A stretch of DNA of 64,000 nt from Microbacterium protaetiae (lineage in GTDB: Bacteria; Actinomycetota; Actinomycetes; Actinomycetales; Microbacteriaceae), in contig NZ_CP035494.1 of the NCBI RefSeq assembly GCF_004135285.1, positions 1,488,001-1,552,000 on the forward strand, read 5' to 3'. The position numbers and the translations under genes were made by a program. The notes under the pieces are model-generated. The model searched no databases and was not told where the DNA came from. It worked only from the letters and a program-made list of their open reading frames with translations. Below are positions 45,660 to 54,548 of the stretch, piece by piece; position 1 is the first letter of the stretch, and the number at the start of each line of letters is the position of its first letter.

Positions 45660-46871
45660 ATGTCACAGTCGAAGCAGCGCAGCAAAGGGACAGGCTCGGT
45701 CTACCGGAACTCGCGGGGGCAGTGGGTGGCGGCCATCGAGGCAGGCTGGACCGCTCAGGGAACCAGGCATCGGCTCACGCTCAAGGCTCGGACTCAGTCG
45801 GAAGTTCTTGCCCGGCTGTCTGCGGCGCAACGACGCATCGCGACGGAGGGCCCGGCGGGGGCATGCGCCAGCGTCACGATGAAGCGCTGGGTTGACGAGT
45901 GGCTCGCCCAGCGCCAGCACATCGTGCGCCCGGGCACGTTCGTCTCGGACCGCTCGGCCGTCCGTCGGTGGATAGTCCCGGCAATCGGGCACCTGCGTCT
46001 CGATTCCTTGACGCCGTCCGACATCCGTAGAGTCGCCGCGTCGCAAGAAGGAGCCGGGCTCGCACTCGCGACGATGCAGCGTACTCACGCGGTGTTGGGG
46101 AAGATCCTCGCGGACGCGGTCGCCGATGGATATCAGGTCGCCCAACGCGCGCGGGAGACGGCCAGTCCGGGACTGGGCCCTTCGCTGAGGCAGTCGCTCG
46201 GCGTGGCTGATGCGATGAAGATCCTCGCGGTTGCCGCCGACCGACCCGATGCCTCGCGGTGGGTGGCAGCGCTCGTCGAGGGCCTCCGCCCGGCCGAGGC
46301 GCTCGGCCTGACTTGGGACATGGTCGACCTCGACGGTGCAACCATGACGCTCGCCTGGCAGCTCAAGTCGCTCCCTTATGTCGAACACCGGAATCCCCGC
46401 AGCGGCTTCCGCGTCCCGCGCGGCTTCGAATCCCGCAACCTGCAGGGCGCTTACCACCTGGTACGGCCGAAGACCCGGGCTGGCAGCCGCGTCGTCCCAC
46501 TCGTGCCGTGGCTCGTCGACGCGCTGACGGTGTGGCGCGGGCACGCGGTCTCGCCCTACGGGCTGGTGTGGCCTCGGGACGATGGCTCACCGCGATCGGC
46601 GGAGTTCGACCGGAGACAGTGGTACGAGATCGCCGAGCAGGCGAAGGTCCTCGTGACGCTGCCCGACGGTCGAACGCGGCTCCCACTGCTGTACGAAGCG
46701 CGCCATACCGCCGCCACGCTGCTGCTCGCCAACGGGATCGACGAGACCACGATCAAGGCGATCCTCGGCCATTCCTCCGTGCTGAGCACGCAGTCCTACC
46801 TGCACACCGATAAGACGCGAACCCGTGCGGCGCTCGCGACATCCGCTCGGACACTGGGGCTGGGCGGGTAG
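45660..46871 (+). CDS. tyrosine recombinase/integrase
   Basis: A 403-residue phage-type integrase. An N-terminal arm-binding domain (GSVYRNSRGQWVAAIEAG) is followed by a SAM-like core-binding domain (VDEWLAQRQHIVRPGTFVSDRSA) and the catalytic domain with Arg210 (EGLRPAEALGL), Arg348 (YEARHTAAT), His371 (LGHSS) and nucleophile Tyr380 (TQSYLH). The usual first His of the HxxR box is Tyr345. GGAGG abuts the ATG at 45660, which is unusually close. Position between the silent cassette and the PglX C-terminal gene makes it the likely catalyst of pglX inversion; prophage origin is possible. Confidence 0.93.
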   Translation: MSQSKQRSKGTGSVYRNSRGQWVAAIEAGWTAQGTRHRLTLKARTQSEVLARLSAAQRRIATEGPAGACASVTMKRWVDEWLAQRQHIVRPGTFVSDRSAVRRWIVPAIGHLRLDSLTPSDIRRVAASQEGAGLALATMQRTHAVLGKILADAVADGYQVAQRARETASPGLGPSLRQSLGVADAMKILAVAADRPDASRWVAALVEGLRPAEALGLTWDMVDLDGATMTLAWQLKSLPYVEHRNPRSGFRVPRGFESRNLQGAYHLVRPKTRAGSRVVPLVPWLVDALTVWRGHAVSPYGLVWPRDDGSPRSAEFDRRQWYEIAEQAKVLVTLPDGRTRLPLLYEARHTAATLLLANGIDETTIKAILGHSSVLSTQSYLHTDKTRTRAALATSARTLGLGG

Positions 46872-46889
46872 CCTGGAGAAACGCACATC

Positions 46890-46910
46890 GGCTACCCCCA
46901 TGGCTACCCT
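46890..46910 (+). repeat. right 21-bp direct repeat flanking the recombinase
   Basis: GGCTACCCCCATGGCTACCCT, 18 bases after the recombinase stop; matches 45622-45642 at 19 of 21 positions. An inverted GGGTAGCC also overlaps the end of the recombinase gene (46866-46873). These could be arm-type binding sites or the scar of the recombinase insertion. Confidence 0.75.
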
Positions 46911-46974
46911 TCCGTGCTCCGGCCGTGGGCCCACGGTGAAACCGGCGCTCGGCGATCCCTCGTGAGGAATCCTC

Positions 46975-47898
46975 TTGAAGACGCTTGAACAGACAGTCGC
47001 GCGGCACCGCGACGAGTGGAAGTCGCGGTCACTCGAACAGCAGCGGCTGGAGATCGAGAACAATGAGGCAGTCGCGAAGCTCTACGGACTCGAAGATGAG
47101 GTCCCTTCCTACGTTCCGCTGGAACGCGTGTCGCTGACGAACAACTCCGCGTTCCGCTGGCCGAGCAAGACGCCACAGGAGAGGGACGCACTGTTCGCAC
47201 AGTCCGCGATCATCGATCTCATCTCGTACGCCGGCGGCTGTATGTTCGGGCGCTACAGCCTGGATGAGCCGGGGTTGATTCTCGCCGACCAGGGATCCAC
47301 TCTCGACGACTATCTCGCTCGGATCCCGAACCCAACGTTCCTGCCCGACAAGGACAACGTCATCCCGATCGTCGATGGCGATGACTGGTTTGAAGATGAC
47401 ATCGTGGATCGGTTCCGGGTCTTCCTCCGCACGGTGTTCGGCGAGCAGCACTTAGAGGAGAACCTGCGGTTCGTGACCGCATCGCTTGGCGTGAAGAGAC
47501 TGCGCGACTATTTCGTGAAGTCCTTCTACAAGGATCATGTACAGCGTTACAAGAAGCGCCCGATCTACTGGCTGTTCTCCAGCCCCAAGGGCTCGTTCAA
47601 CGCCCTGATCTACATGCACCGCTACACGCCCTCGACCGTCTCGACGGTGCTCACCTACCTGCGTGAGTACGTGACCAAGCTGGAATCGGCCCTTCAGCAG
47701 GCCGAGCGCTCAGGCAATGCGAAGGAGGCGGATCGGCTGCGCAAGATCCTCGTCGAGTTGAACGAATACGAATACGCCACCCTCTTCCCGAAGGCATCGG
47801 AGAACGTCGTGATCGACCTCGACGATGGCGTCAGGGCCAACTATCCGAAGTTCGGCGCAGCGCTCAAGAAGATCCCGGGCCTGGAGGCATCCCAGTGA
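46975..47898 (+). CDS. PglX C-terminal region encoded as a separate protein
   Basis: A 307-residue protein that matches the conserved C-terminal third of BREX PglX: LEIENNEAVAKLYGLEDEV, SYAGGCMFGRYSLDEPGLI, DDWFEDDIVDRF, HLEENLRFVTASLG and KDHVQRYKKRPIYWLFSSPKGSFNAL. No methyltransferase motif is present. The frame is blocked by TGA just upstream, and TTG at 46975 has GAGGA seven bases before it, so it is translated independently. Joined after RNPLVELS of the upstream gene it would restore a PglX of about 1170 residues. I infer a two-piece PglX; loss of function is the alternative. Confidence 0.88.
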   Translation: MKTLEQTVARHRDEWKSRSLEQQRLEIENNEAVAKLYGLEDEVPSYVPLERVSLTNNSAFRWPSKTPQERDALFAQSAIIDLISYAGGCMFGRYSLDEPGLILADQGSTLDDYLARIPNPTFLPDKDNVIPIVDGDDWFEDDIVDRFRVFLRTVFGEQHLEENLRFVTASLGVKRLRDYFVKSFYKDHVQRYKKRPIYWLFSSPKGSFNALIYMHRYTPSTVSTVLTYLREYVTKLESALQQAERSGNAKEADRLRKILVELNEYEYATLFPKASENVVIDLDDGVRANYPKFGAALKKIPGLEASQ

Positions 47899-47914
47899 CA
47901 GGGGCGAGTTCGTG

Positions 47915-49357
47915 ATGGCCGATCTCCTCGCCTTGGATGCGGCAGGACGGGCGACTGCTCCCGAGGGGAAGACGCGCGAGTACAAGCGGGATCTATCCTC
48001 GCCGGCGAAGCCGCTGCGCACCATCGTCGCCTTCGCGAACTCCGCTGGCGGGCAATTGGTCATTGGCGTCGCCGATGACGGCACAGTCAGCGGGGTGGCC
48101 GATCCGCTCGCCGAGGAGGAGCGACTCTCCAGCCTGATCGCGGACAGCATCGAACCCCAGCTCGTTCCTGCCATCGACCTCGTCACCGTCGACGGTGCGA
48201 CCGTACTCGTCGTCGAGGTTCCCTTGAGCACGCGGCGGCCACACTACATGAAGGCGCAGGGGATCGACGGTGGGGTGTACGTACGCCTCGGGTCGACGAC
48301 CCGCCGAGCGGATCCCGCGCTGGTCGCCGAACTGGAGCGGACTGCGCGGGGCGTCGCGTTTGAAGATCTCCCTGAGCTGCGGGCATCGCTCGCAGACCTC
48401 GACCTCGCCCTTCTCAGTGACCTCCGCGGGCGCAGGACCACGCCGACAGACCTCGTCGCGTTAGGTCTGGCAGTCGCTGAGGGGGAGACAGCCGTTCCTA
48501 CCAATGCCGGAGTCCTCGCCGCATGCCCTGATCCGACACGGTTTATCCCCTCTGCCTGGGTGCAGTGTGGCCGACTCCGCGGTCCGCAGGGCATTGACAT
48601 CTTCGATCAGCTCGAGATCCATGAGCCGCTGCCGCAAGCGGCCGGCGAGGTGATGGCCTTCCTGACCAAGCATGCGTACAAGACAGGAGTGTTCGGTCAG
48701 GCGCGGCGCAACGATGTCTACTCGATCCCGCTGAAAGCGATACGAGAGGTGGTCGTCAACGCACTCGTCCACGCGAGTTACGCGGAGCGTGGCACTCCGA
48801 TCCGCGTCGGCTTCTACGACAGCCGGATCGTCATCGAGAGCCCCGGCGGACTCGTGTCGGGTATGACGGTGGGGATGATGCGGGGGGTGTCGCGACTCCG
48901 CAACCCGTCCTTGGCACGCATCTTCCGAGACGCCGGGCTCATCGAGCAGTGGGGAAGCGGACTTAACCGCGTCTACGACGAGATTGCCGCGGCAGGTCTT
49001 CCCGAACCGGACATCGAGGAGATCGTAGACCGGGTCCGCGTCACCATCTACATCGACGATCATTCGATGCGCCCGCAATCGAACGAGGGAGATACCTACA
49101 CGCGTAGCAAAGATCGTAGGCATGTTGGTAGGTATGATGTGGGGATGTTGAGTGCAGCGGTCGACGGCCCCGTACACCGCGATGTCCTGCTCGAAGCCGT
49201 CGGACTCAAGCCGTTGTCGCAGAACTACACGAGGCACGTTGTGCCGCTCCTAGAAGCGGGGTTGTTAGTGATGACGGTTCCCGACAAGCCACGCAGCAAG
49301 GCGCAGCGGTATCGGATCACTCCCGCTGGGTGGGATTTTCTGGAGGGCTCGAAGTGA
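47915..49357 (+). CDS. AlbA_2/Schlafen-type ATP-binding protein
   Basis: A 480-residue protein: N-terminal AlbA_2 domain (TREYKRDLSSPAKPLRTIVAFANSAGGQLVIGVADDG), then a GHKL/HATPase_c_4-like domain (AIREVVVNALVHASYAERGTPIRVGFYDSRIVIESPGG ... LRNPSLARIFRDAGLIEQWGSG) and a C-terminal winged helix. Such proteins act as regulators or helicase-like accessory factors. It starts 16 bases after the PglX C-terminal gene and its stop overlaps the pglZ GTG. It is not one of the six core BREX-1 genes, so it may regulate or extend the system. Confidence 0.88.
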   Translation: MADLLALDAAGRATAPEGKTREYKRDLSSPAKPLRTIVAFANSAGGQLVIGVADDGTVSGVADPLAEEERLSSLIADSIEPQLVPAIDLVTVDGATVLVVEVPLSTRRPHYMKAQGIDGGVYVRLGSTTRRADPALVAELERTARGVAFEDLPELRASLADLDLALLSDLRGRRTTPTDLVALGLAVAEGETAVPTNAGVLAACPDPTRFIPSAWVQCGRLRGPQGIDIFDQLEIHEPLPQAAGEVMAFLTKHAYKTGVFGQARRNDVYSIPLKAIREVVVNALVHASYAERGTPIRVGFYDSRIVIESPGGLVSGMTVGMMRGVSRLRNPSLARIFRDAGLIEQWGSGLNRVYDEIAAAGLPEPDIEEIVDRVRVTIYIDDHSMRPQSNEGDTYTRSKDRRHVGRYDVGMLSAAVDGPVHRDVLLEAVGLKPLSQNYTRHVVPLLEAGLLVMTVPDKPRSKAQRYRITPAGWDFLEGSK

Positions 49358-51846
49358 CCGATTTGACCTCCGTCCGGGATGCGATTCAGAGCCGGATCGC
49401 TTCCCAACGGGTCGTGTTCTGGCACGATCCCGCCGGCGAGTACGCTGCCGAACTCGACGCACTCGATCTTGGCGCGATCGATGTCATCCGTGTCGAGGAC
49501 AACGAGTTCGGCGTGAAGAACACGATCCTCGCCGACTCGGTCGGCACGTACCTTGTCTACCGTTCCGGTGACATCCCCCGGGAGACGGCGAATTGGCTGC
49601 TCGATCTCGAGCTTGCGTATGGCGTATTCGTGGCTGACAAGATCTCGATGATCCAGCAGGAACTCGGCCTGAACGATCCGGAACTGCTGTCGGTGATCGA
49701 GCAGCACCAGAAGTTCTTCGCCGCGAATAGCCGCAAGCGGGCTCTCGAGAAGCTCTTGGATCGCGGAGACGATGCCGCCCGCCTTCGCGCCAAGATGTGC
49801 CAGGTGCTCGTCAAATCGTCGGGCAACAAGCTGACCGACATCGTGCGTGAGCTCCTGGTCGAGAACGCCGCAGGGAGGAAAGCAAAGTTCGACGATCTCG
49901 TCACTTTCGGCCTTGACGAGTTCTTCTGGGAGGGCCTCGCGAACATCTACAAGTACCAGAGCACGTCACCGACCATCGACGACTTCGTCCTGTGGATGTT
50001 CGGCCGTGCCATGGAGGACTTCGCGTCGTCGGCGCCGGACGAGTACCGGAATATCCGCAGTGATTTCAATGGCCTGCGATACGACGTCCGTACCCAGGGG
50101 GTCATGACCAAGCTGGCCGCACGCGCCGCCGAAGCGCTCGACGTGAAGTCCAAAATCGAGGACCGCGACTTCCGTGACCTGGCCGGCGTCACGATCTTCG
50201 AGGACGTCGACCGCAAGGTGATCAGAGACCTGGCGGCGTCCGTCTCGATGCAGTCGGTGACACCCCGAGACGTCGCCGACATCGTTCGGCGGCGCCAGCA
50301 CAGCCTGTGGCGCGCCAAGTATGCCAAGCTCTACGAAGCCATTCAGAGTGGTTCGGACTTGCTCGCAGCGATCGGCGCTCTGCCATCGGCTATCGGTTCG
50401 GTGGCCGCCGGTCTGGACAAGTACCAGTCCGATTGGTTCCGCATCGACCAGCACTACCGTCGATTCACCTACGCCCACCAGACCGCCGACTTCCAGAGTC
50501 CGCTCGAAAAACTCAGGGCCGAGGTCGACAAACAATACGCCAACAGATACCTCTACGACTTCGGCGGGCTCTGGCAGCAGGCTCTTGAGCCCCTAAGCGA
50601 ATGGAAGTCGGCCGCCCTCGCGCCACAGGCAAGTTTCTTCAGCGACCACGTTGCGCCCATCGTCAAAGACGGGCGTACCAAAGCGGTGGTGATCATCTCT
50701 GACGGCATGCGTTACGAGATCGCCGAGGAACTCACATCGATCATCCGCGGTGAGGACCGATTCGCAGCGTCGCTGTCTGCCGTTCTCGGCTCGCTGCCGA
50801 GTTATACCCAGCTCGGAATGGCGTCGCTCCTACCGCAGTCGAGCCTCGAGTTGGACCCCGAGGGCCTGCCGGTGTTCGCGGACGGGAAACCCACGAACGG
50901 AACCGCAAACCGGGACAAGATCCTGGAGGCGGTCAAGGGGTGCGCCATCACCGCGGCCGAAGTCTTGTCCATGCCGGCGAGCGAGCTTCGCGAGCTGTAC
51001 ACGCGGCATCAGATCTTCTACGTCTACCACGACCGGATCGACGCTGCAGGTGACAAGGCGCCAACGGAGAGGACCGTTTTCGAGGCCGCCGAGGAGACCC
51101 TTCGAGAGCTTGCTCTGCTTGTGAAGAAGTGGACGAATGCCAACGCTACGAACATCCTGATCACCGCAGACCACGGGTTCCTCTATCAAGACATTCCGCT
51201 GGAGGAGTCGTACTACATCTCGGAGTCTCCTCGAGGTGAAGCGGTCACCAAGGTCAACCGCCGGTATGCACTCGGGCGATCGCTGAAGCCATCGCCCTCC
51301 TTCATGACATTCACCTCGCCCCAGGTGGGGCTGGCGGGCGACATCGACATTCAGATCCCCAAGTCGATTCACCGCATCCGCCAGCCCGGTGCGGGCACCC
51401 GGTACGTCCACGGCGGTGCATCGTTGCAGGAGATCGTCGTCCCTGTCATCACGGTCAACAAGAAGCGCAAGAGCGACATCCGTTCGGTCGCTGTCGACCT
51501 CATGCCCGAGACTGACAAGATCACCACCGGGCAGCTTGCGGTCAAGCTGCTCCAGCGAGAGCCCATCACCGACAAGATCCAGCCGCGCCAGGTGCGGCTG
51601 GGCCTTTACGCGGGAGAGGCCCTCATCTCCGACCAGCCCGTCCTGACATTCGACAGCGCGGCCGAAGACCAGCGCGATCGATATCAGACAGCCGTCTTGT
51701 ACTTGACCCAGGACGCCGACGAACATAACAATCATCCCGTCGAACTGCGGCTGGAAGAGCCGATCCCGAATACGACGCAGTGGAAGTCATTCTCGAAGGC
51801 GAACTACACGATCAGGCGGTCGTTCACCTCGGACTTCGACTTCTAG
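49354..51846 (+). CDS. pglZ: BREX alkaline-phosphatase-superfamily protein PglZ
   Basis: An 830-residue PglZ type A, the signature protein of BREX. A helical N-terminal half opens with SQRVVFWHDPAGEY; the alkaline-phosphatase-like domain has the metal/nucleophile region VVIISDGMRYEIAEEL at about residue 450 and the metal motif ITADHGFLY at about 605. A C-terminal beta-rich region follows. GTG at 49354 overlaps the preceding TGA and has TGGAGGGC upstream. PglZ is needed for both host DNA modification and phage exclusion in characterised systems. Confidence 0.95.
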   Translation: MTDLTSVRDAIQSRIASQRVVFWHDPAGEYAAELDALDLGAIDVIRVEDNEFGVKNTILADSVGTYLVYRSGDIPRETANWLLDLELAYGVFVADKISMIQQELGLNDPELLSVIEQHQKFFAANSRKRALEKLLDRGDDAARLRAKMCQVLVKSSGNKLTDIVRELLVENAAGRKAKFDDLVTFGLDEFFWEGLANIYKYQSTSPTIDDFVLWMFGRAMEDFASSAPDEYRNIRSDFNGLRYDVRTQGVMTKLAARAAEALDVKSKIEDRDFRDLAGVTIFEDVDRKVIRDLAASVSMQSVTPRDVADIVRRRQHSLWRAKYAKLYEAIQSGSDLLAAIGALPSAIGSVAAGLDKYQSDWFRIDQHYRRFTYAHQTADFQSPLEKLRAEVDKQYANRYLYDFGGLWQQALEPLSEWKSAALAPQASFFSDHVAPIVKDGRTKAVVIISDGMRYEIAEELTSIIRGEDRFAASLSAVLGSLPSYTQLGMASLLPQSSLELDPEGLPVFADGKPTNGTANRDKILEAVKGCAITAAEVLSMPASELRELYTRHQIFYVYHDRIDAAGDKAPTERTVFEAAEETLRELALLVKKWTNANATNILITADHGFLYQDIPLEESYYISESPRGEAVTKVNRRYALGRSLKPSPSFMTFTSPQVGLAGDIDIQIPKSIHRIRQPGAGTRYVHGGASLQEIVVPVITVNKKRKSDIRSVAVDLMPETDKITTGQLAVKLLQREPITDKIQPRQVRLGLYAGEALISDQPVLTFDSAAEDQRDRYQTAVLYLTQDADEHNNHPVELRLEEPIPNTTQWKSFSKANYTIRRSFTSDFDF

Positions 51847-51853
51847 GAGAGCC

Positions 51854-54064
51854 ATGACCAACCTTGAAGACGCTCTCGGCGACATCGACGTACTCGCCGC
51901 GGAGGAGACGGATGCCGCACCGGTGAAGTCCACGCTCGATGACAAGATCAACGAGCATTTCGCTGGCGCCGTCGTACGCAAGGATCTCGTCAAAGCGGTC
52001 CGCGGTAACGCGGTGGTGCCCTCGTACGTCCTGGAGTATCTGCTGGGTCAGTATGCGGCCTCGGACGACGAAGCGACGATCCAGGCCGGGATCGACAGCG
52101 TTCGTCAAATCCTCGCGACGCACTACGTCAACCGTAACGAGCACATGTTCGTGAAGTCGGAGATTCGTCGCAAGGGTCGCCACCGGGTGATCGACAAGGT
52201 CACGGTCACCCTCAACGAGAAGAACGACGTCCACGAAGCGGAGTTCGAGAATCTCCAGGTCAAGGGCGTCATCATCGACGATGTCACCGTCAAGCAGAAT
52301 CCCAAGCTCCTCATCGGCGGAGTCTGGTGCATCTGCGACATCGAATACTTCCACTCCGATGACCAGCGGGTGGTGCCCTGGATCCTCGGCAGTCTCAAGC
52401 CCATCCAGATCGCGGGCGTCGACATCGACCACTACCACGCGGCCCGCGAGGAGTTCACGACCGAGGAGTGGATCGACCTGCTGATGCAGTCGATCGGCCT
52501 CAACCCCGAGCAGTTCACCGACCGTGGCAAGCTGATCGCGCTGACCCGGCTGATCCCGTTCGTCGAGCGCAACTACAACGTCGTCGAACTCGGGCCGAAG
52601 GGCACTGGCAAGTCGCACACATTCAGCGAGTTCTCGCCGAACGGGATCCTCATCTCCGGTGGCGAAGTCACCGTCGCCAAGTTGTTCGTCAACAACGCCA
52701 GCGGACGTATCGGTCTGGTCGGCTACTGGGATTGCGTCGCGTTCGATGAGTTCGCCGCGAACCGGCGCACTGATCAGAACCTCGTCAACGTGATGAAGAA
52801 CTACCTCGCGAACAAGTCGTTCTCGCGAGGAACCAGTATCTATGGCGCCGAGGCGTCGATGGCCTTCATCGGCAACACGACGCACACCGTGCCCTACATG
52901 CTCAAGAACTCAGACCTATTCGATGAACTCCCCGATGCCTATCGGGATCCGGCCTGGCTCGACCGCATCCATCACTACATCCCGGGCTGGGAGGTCGAGC
53001 CGATCCGCTCAGAAATGTTCTCGACCGGGTACGGGTTCGTCGTCGATTACCTCGCCGAGATCCTTCGCGCCAAGCGGTCAGAGGACTTCTCCGACAAATA
53101 CAAGGGCTTCTTCTCACTCGACAGCTCGATCTCGACGCGCGATCAGGACGGCATCCGAAAGACGTTCTCCGGACTGATGAAGCTCGTACATCCGACGGGT
53201 AAGGCCACCGAGGACGAGCTTCGCGCGCTGCTGGAGTTCGCGATCGAGGGTCGCAAACGCGTCAAGGACGCGATCCTGCGGATCGACGCCACCATGCGCG
53301 ACACTCCCGTCCGCTTCCGGTACGCCGACAAGGCAGGCACATGGCATGACATCGCGACCTTGGAAGAGAGTCAGTACCCACAGCTGTACCGGCGGGACTG
53401 GTATGCGCCGTCTCCCGGCGACGGCGATTCGGGCGACGGCGAAGCCGTAGCCGCCCAGGTGCCGTCAGACCCGACGGCGACCGTGGATGGCACCGCATCC
53501 GATGGCACCGCATCCGCAGCAGTGGTCGTAACATCGCCGCCAACTGACGCTCCCTTGTCCGAAGGACACCGGGACTTCTCCGCCGGCCAGAAGGGCGTCT
53601 CCTACGACAGGATCCTCCTTCCCTACCTTCGTGGCGCATCCAAGATCACCATCACAGATCCTTATATCCGCATGCCCCACCAGGGACGCAACCTTGCGGA
53701 CTTGCTCAGTCTCCTTGCGGCCGCCAAGGATGACGCTGACGAGATCGACGTTGTGCTCGTTACCACAGAGGAGCCGAAGACCGAGTTCAAGCATGGCCAG
53801 CTGCTGATGCTCAAGTCGATTAAGGATGCATCCGACGCTGCAGGAGTCCGCTTGGCAGTGCGACTCGACGACACGATCCATGATCGCCGAATCGAGACAG
53901 ACCACGGCTGGCGCATTGACCTCGGCAAAGGTCTCGACATCTGGCAGAAGCCGAGCGACAACCCCTTCGACTTCGGGCGGAGCCACCAGGAGTTCCGCCT
54001 CATTGGCTCGGCGTTCAGCATCCACTATGTGAAGCTCCCCTTCGCGGGCTCCCTGAGCGACTGA
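51854..54064 (+). CDS. brxL: BREX AAA+ protein BrxL with MIT_C C-terminal domain
   Basis: 736 residues. The N-terminal DNA-binding/BrxL region (DDKINEHFAGAVVRKDLVK, PSYVLEYLLGQY) and AAA+ core (Walker A GPKGTGKSH near 247-255, GYWDCVAFDEFAA) are typical. Instead of the Lon-type S16 domain of the best-known BrxL proteins, residues from about 580 match the MIT_C (phospholipase-D-like) fold: YDRILLPYLRGASKITITDPYIR, then LDDTIHDRRIETDHGWRIDLGKGLDIW. A Ser/Thr/Asp-rich linker joins the two. It is the last gene of the island, 8 bases after pglZ. Confidence 0.92.
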   Translation: MTNLEDALGDIDVLAAEETDAAPVKSTLDDKINEHFAGAVVRKDLVKAVRGNAVVPSYVLEYLLGQYAASDDEATIQAGIDSVRQILATHYVNRNEHMFVKSEIRRKGRHRVIDKVTVTLNEKNDVHEAEFENLQVKGVIIDDVTVKQNPKLLIGGVWCICDIEYFHSDDQRVVPWILGSLKPIQIAGVDIDHYHAAREEFTTEEWIDLLMQSIGLNPEQFTDRGKLIALTRLIPFVERNYNVVELGPKGTGKSHTFSEFSPNGILISGGEVTVAKLFVNNASGRIGLVGYWDCVAFDEFAANRRTDQNLVNVMKNYLANKSFSRGTSIYGAEASMAFIGNTTHTVPYMLKNSDLFDELPDAYRDPAWLDRIHHYIPGWEVEPIRSEMFSTGYGFVVDYLAEILRAKRSEDFSDKYKGFFSLDSSISTRDQDGIRKTFSGLMKLVHPTGKATEDELRALLEFAIEGRKRVKDAILRIDATMRDTPVRFRYADKAGTWHDIATLEESQYPQLYRRDWYAPSPGDGDSGDGEAVAAQVPSDPTATVDGTASDGTASAAVVVTSPPTDAPLSEGHRDFSAGQKGVSYDRILLPYLRGASKITITDPYIRMPHQGRNLADLLSLLAAAKDDADEIDVVLVTTEEPKTEFKHGQLLMLKSIKDASDAAGVRLAVRLDDTIHDRRIETDHGWRIDLGKGLDIWQKPSDNPFDFGRSHQEFRLIGSAFSIHYVKLPFAGSLSD

Positions 54065-54161
54065 AGGACGCCTCGGGATCCTGAGCGGAGATTCCTCAAA
54101 CTGACGAGGTCCCGCGTGAACGCGTGTGCGTCATCGCGCCCATCGACAGCGCAAAATGCGG

Positions 54162-54548
54162 TCAGACCAGCCGCACCGGCGCCCCGTACTCGGCCACACG
54201 GGCGTCGTTCGTGAGAAGTGTCACGCCCTCGACGCGGGATTGGGAGACGAGCATGCGGTCGAACGGGTCGCGGTGCACGGCGGGCAGGTCGCTGACTGCG
54301 GCGACGTGTGCACCCGAGATCGGCAACTTGACGTACCCGCTCTCAATGAGGCCACGGCGCAGCACACGCGCATCGGCGTTGAAATCGTCGCGTCCGAGTG
54401 ACGCCTTGATCGCGACCTCCCAGATGCTCGCCGCGCTGAACAGTAGCTGGTTCTGCTGGTCTTCGATCGAGACCCGCGCGTCGTCGGGCAGCCGCTATGG
54501 CGCGTAGGCAGCCCACAGCACGAGATGGGTGTCGAGCAGCAGGATCAC
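54162..54548 (-). pseudogene. vapC: VapC-type PIN toxin with in-frame amber codon
   Basis: The full frame from GTG at 54548 (GTGA overlap with the antitoxin stop) encodes LLLDTHLVLWAAYAP, then TAG as codon 18 (54495-54497), then RLPDDARVSIEDQQNQLLFS and the rest of a PIN domain, including SIWEVAIKASLG, DPFDRMLVSQ and LLTNDARV. With the stop read as an amino acid the protein is 128 residues, normal for the family. The other acidic residues are intact, so this is a single nonsense change. Restart downstream could yield only a fragment lacking the first catalytic Asp. Confidence 0.88.

Noticed and set aside
45660..46871. Prophage integrase with a full prophage or att-bounded island
   Set aside because: No phage structural, excision or replication genes are near and no tRNA gene adjoins; the gene is boxed in by pglX parts.
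41843..54064. DISARM or a Pgl-type (BREX-2) system
   Set aside because: There is no DrmA/B/C, no PglW kinase and no BrxHI helicase; brxA, brxB, brxC, pglX, pglZ and brxL fit type 1 BREX.
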